Positions 58,343 to 64,000 of a DNA stretch of 64,000 bases are shown here, piece by piece. The stretch comes from REEB95 sp963785735. GTDB lineage: Bacteria; Pseudomonadota; Alphaproteobacteria; ATCC43930; CGMCC-115725. Location: positions 186,001-250,000 of the forward strand of contig CAWAWJ010000001.1 in the NCBI GenBank assembly GCA_963785735.1, read 5' to 3'. The notes under the pieces were generated by a model, which saw nothing but the letters and a program-made list of their open reading frames with translations, had not been told where the DNA came from and made no database searches. Both the position numbers and the translations under genes were made by a program. The stretch's first letter is position 1; each line of letters opens with the position of its first letter.

Positions 58343-59461
58343 ATGAAAGACATGGCTCATCCAGCCGATAACCCGGTCTCGCCGCGAGCCGCCGAGCTCG
58401 TCAGCGTCGTCATCCCGACCTATAACCGCGCCCGTCTGGTGTGTGTCGCGGTCGACAGCGTGCTGGCCCAGACCCACCCGCAAGTCGAAATCATCGTCGT
58501 CGATGACGGTTCGACCGACGACACGCCGGAGAGGCTCGCGCGTTACGGCGGTCGTATCCGGGTTCTGCGGCAAGACAATGCCGGGGTCTGCGCCGCCCGC
58601 AACAACGGCATGGCGCGGGCCACCGGCCAATTCATCGCCTTGCTCGATTCCGACGACCGCTTCCTGCCCTGGAAACTCGCGGCCCAGCTCGCCGCTTTCC
58701 GCGCCGTGCCGGAGATGCAGCTGAGCTGGACCGACGCCGCCGTCATCGATCTCGGCGGAAGCCTCATTCACGCCCGGTCGCTGCGGCGGTTTTATCCCGG
58801 CAGTTTTTCCTATCTGCCCGAATCGGCGCTGTTCGAATCGGCCCTCGACCTGCGCGAGACGGCGCCCGATCTCGACGTGCCGGAGGAAAAAATTCCGCTG
58901 CGCATCGGCGATTTCTCGCGCAAGATCTATCTGGGAAATTTCTTCAACATGTCGACGGTGATGTTCCGCCGCGAATTGCTGGCGCGATGCGGCGGCTTCG
59001 ACGTCGCGGTCGGCAATGCCGGCGAGGATTATGAATTTTACAGCCGCCTGGCGCAATGCGGCCCCGCCGGGCTGATCGATCTGAGCGCGGCGCAATGTTG
59101 CGCCGGCGGTTCGCTCAGCCGGCTGCGCACGCACACGGCGCTGGCCAACCTCGCCACCATCGCCAAGATCGACCGCATGCTGGAAGGACGCCCGCATCTG
59201 CCGGCTTCCATCATCCGGCGCCGGCGGCGCGATTCCCACGCCTGGGCGGGGCAAGCTTTGTTCGACGACGACCGGCCGGGGGAAGCGAGGATTCATCTCG
59301 CGCGCGCCTTGAGGATGGGCTGCGCCAATCCCCGGGTTTTCGCCTATTGGCTGTTGTCTTTCCTGCCGGTCGCCGCCGTTCGATCCATGCGGGGATTTTA
59401 TCACGGGATGAAGCGGGCGCGGCCTTCCCCGCCCCCGGCGCCGGCCGCTTCAGCGGGGTAA
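58343..59461 (+). CDS. Glycosyltransferase family 2
   Basis: A 372-aa GT-A enzyme. Motifs: LVSVVIPTYNRARLVCVAVD, EIIVVDDGSTDDTPERLARY, NAGVCAARNNGMARATGQF, ALLDSDDRFLPWKL (DxD) and NAGEDYEFYSRLAQ. The first ATG at 58343 abuts a GAGG; a second ATG at 58352 has better spacing and may be the true start. The C-terminal RRRRR patch may touch membrane. It overlaps the convergent GT2 by 12 nt. Confidence 0.83.
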   Translation: MKDMAHPADNPVSPRAAELVSVVIPTYNRARLVCVAVDSVLAQTHPQVEIIVVDDGSTDDTPERLARYGGRIRVLRQDNAGVCAARNNGMARATGQFIALLDSDDRFLPWKLAAQLAAFRAVPEMQLSWTDAAVIDLGGSLIHARSLRRFYPGSFSYLPESALFESALDLRETAPDLDVPEEKIPLRIGDFSRKIYLGNFFNMSTVMFRRELLARCGGFDVAVGNAGEDYEFYSRLAQCGPAGLIDLSAAQCCAGGSLSRLRTHTALANLATIAKIDRMLEGRPHLPASIIRRRRRDSHAWAGQALFDDDRPGEARIHLARALRMGCANPRVFAYWLLSFLPVAAVRSMRGFYHGMKRARPSPPPAPAASAG

Positions 59462-60427
59462 TTTCGCGCGGGCGGTCAGCGCCAGGGTGAAGAGCAGCCA
59501 CTTGAACGAAAACCCGGTCGCCAGCCCTTCCCTTGCGTAATAGGCGGCGCTGGAGAATTCGGAGCGCCGGCTCAGCCCTTCGGCCATCTTCTTCAGCACA
59601 TAGGATTTGTGGATCCGGCAATGCTTGCGGATTTCCGGATGGACGGCCAGCAGCGCCGATTTGTCGAGGACGGTGAGCTGGAAAAGCCGCTTCTCGATGT
59701 CGCTTACCAGCGTGGACATGCTGGCCGATTTGGCCGGATCGGGAATATTGTGCCGCGACGTGACCGACGGGTGGTACTTGATGAGGCGGGCCCGGTCGAT
59801 CAGGCGCAGATAGAAATCGCGGTCGCATTCGTAGCGGATATTCTCGTCGAGGCCGCCCAAAGCCTTGAACAGATCGCGATGCACGATGGTCGTGTTCAGA
59901 TGGCAGAAGCCCACGGCCTCCAGCAGGTCCTTGGGCGTGACGGCAAAAGCGCCATGGGCATCGGGCGCGTGCGTCGGGGCGATGATGCCGGCCAAATTCT
60001 CGATCCAGATGGGGCGCTCGACCGGTTTGCCGTTCGCATAAGCCCGTTGATTGGTGAAATAGACATCGGCCGCGCCGCCCGCATCGGCGAGCACAGCCCG
60101 CGCCCGGCCAAGATGATCCGGATCGGTCCAATAATCGTCGTCGTCCAGCATGCCGATATAATTTCCGGCGGCGTGGCTTGCGCCGACATTGATCGCGTAG
60201 CTCTGGCCATGGCCGCGCGGCCGGGATACGAGATGCAGGAACCGCACCCGCCCCGCGAGATCCGCTTCCATTTGGCGGTAGAGCGATGCTGAATCGCCAT
60301 CCGAGCCGTCATCGACGACGATGATTTCCTTGGCCGGATGGCGTTGCGCCAGAACCGAATCGATCGCGGCCCGCAACAAGGCCGGGCGATTGCGCGACGG
60401 AATGACGATCGAAAAATCCGGGTTCAT
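59450..60427 (-). CDS. Glycosyltransferase family 2
   Basis: A 325-aa GT-A enzyme. Starts MNPDFSIVIPSRNRPALLRA at 60427, overlapping the stop of the GT9 gene by 4 nt; longer frame upstream is out-of-frame GT9 sequence. Motifs: EIIVVDDGSDGDSASLYRQM, YIGMLDDDDYWTDPDHL (DxD), and DENIRYECDRDFYLRLIDRA. Acceptor and donor unknown. Confidence 0.84.
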   Translation of the reverse strand: MNPDFSIVIPSRNRPALLRAAIDSVLAQRHPAKEIIVVDDGSDGDSASLYRQMEADLAGRVRFLHLVSRPRGHGQSYAINVGASHAAGNYIGMLDDDDYWTDPDHLGRARAVLADAGGAADVYFTNQRAYANGKPVERPIWIENLAGIIAPTHAPDAHGAFAVTPKDLLEAVGFCHLNTTIVHRDLFKALGGLDENIRYECDRDFYLRLIDRARLIKYHPSVTSRHNIPDPAKSASMSTLVSDIEKRLFQLTVLDKSALLAVHPEIRKHCRIHKSYVLKKMAEGLSRRSEFSSAAYYAREGLATGFSFKWLLFTLALTARAKLPR

Positions 60428-61413
60428 GCGCGGACGTTCCCGTAGCGCGGCTCCGCCGAACGCGGCGTCACCGCCATCCCCCGCCAAAGCTTCCTCACCG
60501 CCTCTTCGACATCGCCGGGCGAAACGCCGCTCAGGCATTGCCGGTCGAACGGGCACGGCGAACGCAGCCAGCAGGGGGAGCAGGAGACAGGCGCCGCCAG
60601 CGCGACATTGCCCGGATAGAGCGTGTTCGCCGGGCCGATGTAGCCGCCATAGATCACAACCGACGGCGTTCCCGCCGCGGCGGCGACATGCATGGGCCCT
60701 GAATCCGGGCCGACATGGAGATCGGCCGCGGCGATCGCCGCCGCCAATTGTTCGAGCGAGGTGCGGCCGCGCAGATCGACGTAATTTCTCGGCGGCGGTT
60801 CGGCGGCGGCATGGCCGGCCTCGCCGATTTCGATGACACTGCCGAATTGCGCCAGCCTGCCGGCCAAGGCGATCCAGGAGTAATCCGGCCAATCCTTGTT
60901 CGGCGTATGGCGGCCCGCCCGCCTCAGGATGACGATATGGGGGCGGGGAAGATGCGCCCACGACATGCGGAAATCCTCGGCATAATCCGGCCGGATGACG
61001 CAATCGGGGCGGACATCCGTCACCCGCACGCCGAGCGTGTCGCCCATGATCTTGGCGAGATGCGAGCGGGGCGGGATCGCGTCCTCATAGCCGATGGAGA
61101 TCGAATCGGAAGGCCGCTCGCCGAAGGGCAGCACCGCGTCGATATAGGGCAATCCGCGCACGATTTCGGGCAGGTCGGTATAAAACCGGATGAAGCATTT
61201 GGGATTGAGGCGCTTCACTTCGCGCAAAGCCGGCGTGCACATCAGCACGTCGCCCAATCCCATGTTGCGGTGGACATGCAGAATGGCGGAGCGCCAGGGT
61301 GCCCGGAAGGGAACCGGATTGCGGGCGAAGCGCGCCAGCGCGCCGGAATTCCCCAGCACCGAGGGCCGGCGAAGTTCGGTGATGCAGTGGCGCGCGAGCG
61401 CGGGGAAGATCAT
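60424..61413 (-). CDS. Glycosyltransferase family 9 (heptosyltransferase-like)
   Basis: A 329-aa GT-B enzyme. Starts MIFPALARHCITELRRPSVL. HRNMGLGDVLMCTPALREVKR and the late DLHVGPDSGPMHVAAAAGTP, VVIYGGYIGPANTLYP are the ADP-heptose-transferase family motifs. The cysteine run CSPCWLRSPCPFDRQCL is also seen in some GT9 members and may bind metal. Precedes the GT2 gene in the same minus run; 28 nt after xrtA's stop. Confidence 0.82.
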   Translation of the reverse strand: MIFPALARHCITELRRPSVLGNSGALARFARNPVPFRAPWRSAILHVHRNMGLGDVLMCTPALREVKRLNPKCFIRFYTDLPEIVRGLPYIDAVLPFGERPSDSISIGYEDAIPPRSHLAKIMGDTLGVRVTDVRPDCVIRPDYAEDFRMSWAHLPRPHIVILRRAGRHTPNKDWPDYSWIALAGRLAQFGSVIEIGEAGHAAAEPPPRNYVDLRGRTSLEQLAAAIAAADLHVGPDSGPMHVAAAAGTPSVVIYGGYIGPANTLYPGNVALAAPVSCSPCWLRSPCPFDRQCLSGVSPGDVEEAVRKLWRGMAVTPRSAEPRYGNVRA

Positions 61414-61441
61414 CGCCGATAATCCATGTCAAATCCGGCCA

Positions 61442-62998
61442 CTACGCGCCCGGCGCGGCCGATTGGACGCCGTCGAGATAGGCGGGGAGCGGCGTCATGG
61501 CCCGCAGGAAATCTTCCAGGGTTTGCTCGGGCGCGGCGCGGCCGCTCTGCCGGGGCGCGGCCAAGGCGACGAAAGCCGCAAGGGCGGGCCGGCCCAGGAT
61601 CACGTCGCGCGCCAGACGCAGCTTGGCCTCGAGGCCGCTCGATGTGACGGCGCCGTCGACCACGTAGAAATACCAGACCAGCCGCGCGCGCTGTCCGGAA
61701 TGGATCTCGGCCGAGGCCAGCACCGGCGGATAGCCCGGAATGTCGATGCGGGCCGAGCCCAGGGTCGAGCGCACCCAGATATCGTCGTCGACCACGCGGT
61801 TCTGGCTGCGCACCAGATTGTTGTGGCGGCCATAGATGTCGTAGAGCGCGACGTAACGCTCGATGGTTGCGCCATCGCCCTCGCCTTCACGCGTGAAGGA
61901 ATCGCGGAATTCCCGGTCGGGCTCCATGATGACCGGCTGCCAATCGTCCTTGGCGCCGGAAGCGGCCCGCCACGGCGGAGCCACATCGGGCGCCGCGGCG
62001 CGGGCGAGATCGAGCGTATGCGCGGGCTGGTCGAGCCGGGCCAGATAGGCGGGCCCAAGCGCCGCCAGCGCCAGCGCGACCGCCACCGCCACCGCCGGCG
62101 ATTTGCGCGACGGCGCCGATACGGGAGACGGCGCGGGCGGCGCGGCTTGCGCCAGGCCCTTGTCGGCAAAGCGCATGCCGATGACGATCTGCAGCAGCAA
62201 CACGGCGGTGAAGAAACCCCAGCCATAGACGATGTGGTCGGCTTCGACCGCGGTGACGTCGTTGGTCAGATGCGCCAGATAGATGATGCCGAAGGCGCGC
62301 AAGCCGTTGGCGAGGATCGGCACCACCAGCGACGCCAGGATGAAGGCCACGCGCTTCCACCACAGGCGATAGACCATGAGCGCGAAGAAAACGCCGAAGG
62401 CGATCGAGGCGACGAGGAAGCGCAAGCCGGCGCAGGCCTCGGCGACGATGAAATCGCCCTCGGGGATCGAAATCATGATGCCGTCGGAATAGACCGGTAC
62501 GTTGAAGGCCTGGAGCATATCGACGGCGAAACGCGCGGTCAGATCCTGGAGATGCGGCACCAGATATTCGCCGCTCGGCACCAGCAGATAAAGATAGAGC
62601 AACGGCCCGAACATCAGGCGATAAACCCGCCACCCCAGCGCCGTCAGCAGAATCACCTGCACCATGGTGATGAAGACGAATTGCTGGAATTCGAGCACGC
62701 CCAGCACCGCCATCAGCAGCCAGGCGAAGGACAGCAAGGGCAGCAACACGAGCGCGCGAAAATCCGGGCTGGGAGTTTCGCCCGCGAGAAAGCGGCGGCG
62801 GTCCCAGATCATGTAGAGCGCGATCGGCAGAACCAGGAAACAATGGTTGTATGTCGGCGAGACCAGCCAGACGCGCCACGCGCCGGCGATCTCGCGCCAG
62901 AAAACGAAGCCCAGCACCAGGCATGCCAATCCGAGGACCGGCGCGAGCGCCCGCCAGGGGCGCGAAGGCGCGGCACCGTGAATCGCCGGGGCGCTCAT
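61442..62998 (-). CDS. xrtA: Exosortase A with C-terminal EpsI domain
   Basis: A 518-aa polytopic membrane transpeptidase that cleaves PEP-CTERM sorting signals. Residues 1-280 form the exosortase domain (about eight helices, starting at 62998). Catalytic residues are Cys189 in VAEACAGLRFLVAS, Arg234 in ANGLRAFGIIYL and His255 in EADHIVYGWGF. LVPSGEYLVPHLQDLTARFA is typical of XrtA/EpsH1. From about 290 to the end lies an EpsI-like domain (WQPVIMEPDREFRDSF, YVALYDIYGRHNNLV), here fused rather than a separate gene. The start overlaps the upstream GT stop by 4 nt. Confidence 0.92.
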   Translation of the reverse strand: MSAPAIHGAAPSRPWRALAPVLGLACLVLGFVFWREIAGAWRVWLVSPTYNHCFLVLPIALYMIWDRRRFLAGETPSPDFRALVLLPLLSFAWLLMAVLGVLEFQQFVFITMVQVILLTALGWRVYRLMFGPLLYLYLLVPSGEYLVPHLQDLTARFAVDMLQAFNVPVYSDGIMISIPEGDFIVAEACAGLRFLVASIAFGVFFALMVYRLWWKRVAFILASLVVPILANGLRAFGIIYLAHLTNDVTAVEADHIVYGWGFFTAVLLLQIVIGMRFADKGLAQAAPPAPSPVSAPSRKSPAVAVAVALALAALGPAYLARLDQPAHTLDLARAAAPDVAPPWRAASGAKDDWQPVIMEPDREFRDSFTREGEGDGATIERYVALYDIYGRHNNLVRSQNRVVDDDIWVRSTLGSARIDIPGYPPVLASAEIHSGQRARLVWYFYVVDGAVTSSGLEAKLRLARDVILGRPALAAFVALAAPRQSGRAAPEQTLEDFLRAMTPLPAYLDGVQSAAPGA

Positions 62999-64000
62999 GG
63001 CGCACCCGCCGCGGCCACGCGCGCGCGCAGATCGTCGCGCCGCGCCGCCAGATCCGGATCTTCGTAAAGCGCATCGAGGGGCGCGAGTTTCGCTTCCCAG
63101 CGGTAATCGGCCTCGACCCGGGCGCGCGCGCGGGCGCCCATTCCGGCAGCATCGCCACGCAGAACGCGAAGCAAGGAAGCGGCGAAATCCTGGGGATCGG
63201 ATGCGACCAGCGCTTCCTCGCCCGGCTTCAGCGCAATTCCTTCGAGCGCCTGGGGCGAAGCCACCACCGGCTTTCCCATGGCCATGGCTTCGAGCACCTT
63301 GTTCTGGATGCCGCGCGCGATCCGGAGCGGCGCCACCGCCGCGCGCGCGAAGGCGAGATAGGGGCGGATATCCGGAACCCGGCCGGTGACGCGGATATCC
63401 GGCGCATCGGCGAGGCGGCGCACCGAGAGCGCGGGATTGGAACCCACGATCCAGAATTCGAGCCCGGGCGCCTTCCCGCGCAAGAGCGGCATCACCCTTG
63501 CCGCGAACCACAGCACGGCGTCGATATTGGGCCGGTAATCCATCGCGCCGGTGAAAACCAAGGGCCGGCTATCGTGCCCGTAGGGATTGGCGAAGGACCG
63601 CGACGGATTGAACCGGTCGAGATCGACGCCATTGCCCAAAGCGATAACCCGGCTTGCCGATTCGGGCGCGTGGGCCAGGAACAGGTTCGCTTCGGCGGCG
63701 GACACGAACAGCGTGCGGCCGAAGATGGCCGCCGCGCGGCGTTCGAGATCCAGCACGGTTTTGCCCTCGCGGCGGTAAAGCATATTGGATGGGAAGCGGC
63801 TCGCCTCCGCGTATTGCCGCCACTTCTCGGAATCGACATCGACCATGTCGATGACGCTGCGCTCGAAGCGGTAGGACATGAGATAAGGCGCCATCGCCGA
63901 GCAATAGGCGAAGGCGAAACGCGGGCGGGCGCGAATCATGGTTTCGGCGACCCAGCGCGTCATGCGGCGGTCGCGGAAATAACGCTCGGTCAGCGACTGG
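62995..64000 (-). CDS. PEP-CTERM/XrtA-associated glycosyltransferase, TIGR03087-like (5' end outside window)
   Basis: At least 335 codons are open to the right edge, upstream of an internal ATG at 63963 (QSLTERYFRDRRM precedes it). MSYRFERSVIDMVDVDSEKW, NMLYRREGKTVLDLERRAAA and TLFVSAAEANLF match the exosortase-associated GT4-like family. LVFTGAMDYRPNIDAVLWFA and IARGIQNKVLEAMAMGKPVV give the C-terminal GT-B donor domain. The true start is not visible. Overlaps xrtA by 4 nt, so the two are coupled. Confidence 0.85.
   Translation of the reverse strand, partial: QSLTERYFRDRRMTRWVAETMIRARPRFAFAYCSAMAPYLMSYRFERSVIDMVDVDSEKWRQYAEASRFPSNMLYRREGKTVLDLERRAAAIFGRTLFVSAAEANLFLAHAPESASRVIALGNGVDLDRFNPSRSFANPYGHDSRPLVFTGAMDYRPNIDAVLWFAARVMPLLRGKAPGLEFWIVGSNPALSVRRLADAPDIRVTGRVPDIRPYLAFARAAVAPLRIARGIQNKVLEAMAMGKPVVASPQALEGIALKPGEEALVASDPQDFAASLLRVLRGDAAGMGARARARVEADYRWEAKLAPLDALYEDPDLAARRDDLRARVAAAGAP

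Noticed and set aside
60500..60600. Cysteine cluster in the GT9 protein considered as a new metal-binding domain
   Set aside because: Similar Cys-Pro clusters occur near the C-terminus of other heptosyltransferase-like GT9 proteins.
1..64000. Search for CRISPR arrays, insertion sequences, integrases or phage genes
   Set aside because: No regularly spaced repeats, transposase motifs or integrase motifs were seen anywhere in the window.

Overview
The window is a high-GC chromosomal segment from an alphaproteobacterium. The gene orders yidC-yidD-rnpA-rpmH, ftsY-mtaB-dapF and ffh-rpsP-rimM-trmD-rplS-leuC-leuD-leuB are typical of that class. The order or family cannot be fixed from the sequence alone; a free-living soil or plant-associated lineage near Rhodospirillales, Rhizobiales or Micropepsales is my guess. 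No insertion sequences, phage genes or CRISPR arrays were seen.

Layout. (1) 1-6300: membrane-insertion and RNase P genes on the minus strand (yidC truncated by the window edge), a histidine kinase, an RlmI-type methyltransferase with gpt, an apparently frameshifted lipoprotein/OmpA-like gene, and a tRNA-Arg(ACG). (2) 6430-12520: a glycosyltransferase; a YeiH-type transporter operon with an elaborate 5' leader (promoter, SAM-II-like RNA, cysteine-codon leader peptide, hairpins); a haloacetate-dehalogenase-like hydrolase; a decayed ABC transporter; a nitroreductase. (3) 12600-18330: a diffusible-signal-factor (DSF) quorum-sensing module: an RpfF-like synthase convergent with an RpfC-like hybrid sensor, plus a REC-PAS-kinase protein where Xanthomonas has RpfG. 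(4) 18440-25770: organic-acid metabolism (hydratase, serine-glyoxylate-type aminotransferase, MFS transporter, large FAD/Fe-S dehydrogenase). (5) 25766-37710: housekeeping block (ftsY, mtaB, dapF, ffh, rpsP, rimM, trmD, rplS, leuC, leuD, leuB), with a lone pstS between leuC and leuD under a candidate Pho box. (6) 37750-64000: an LLM flavin oxidoreductase, then an exosortase A (XrtA/PEP-CTERM) and exopolysaccharide cluster that runs past the right edge.

The exosortase cluster has four blocks of alternating direction. epsB-prsK-prsR-prsT (+) holds the initiating sugar-phosphate transferase, the dedicated two-component system and the TPR protein. A minus block holds a deacetylase, a GT4, a methyltransferase, a phosphotransferase and a GT2, mostly joined by ATGA overlaps. 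A plus block holds a flippase, an O-glycan ligase, a small membrane protein, an ATP-grasp/tyrosine-phosphatase fusion, an acyltransferase and a GT2. A final minus block holds a GT2, a GT9, XrtA fused to an EpsI domain, and a TIGR03087-type GT. Together they would start, build, decorate, flip and ligate a surface polysaccharide and process PEP-CTERM proteins. No substrate with a PEP-CTERM tail is encoded in the window.

Most notable items: the DSF module with a kinase in place of the HD-GYP output protein, the sulfur-type leader upstream of yeiH, the ATP-grasp/LMW-PTP fusion, and a perfect 12-bp inverted repeat in the divergent promoter region of the glycan cluster.
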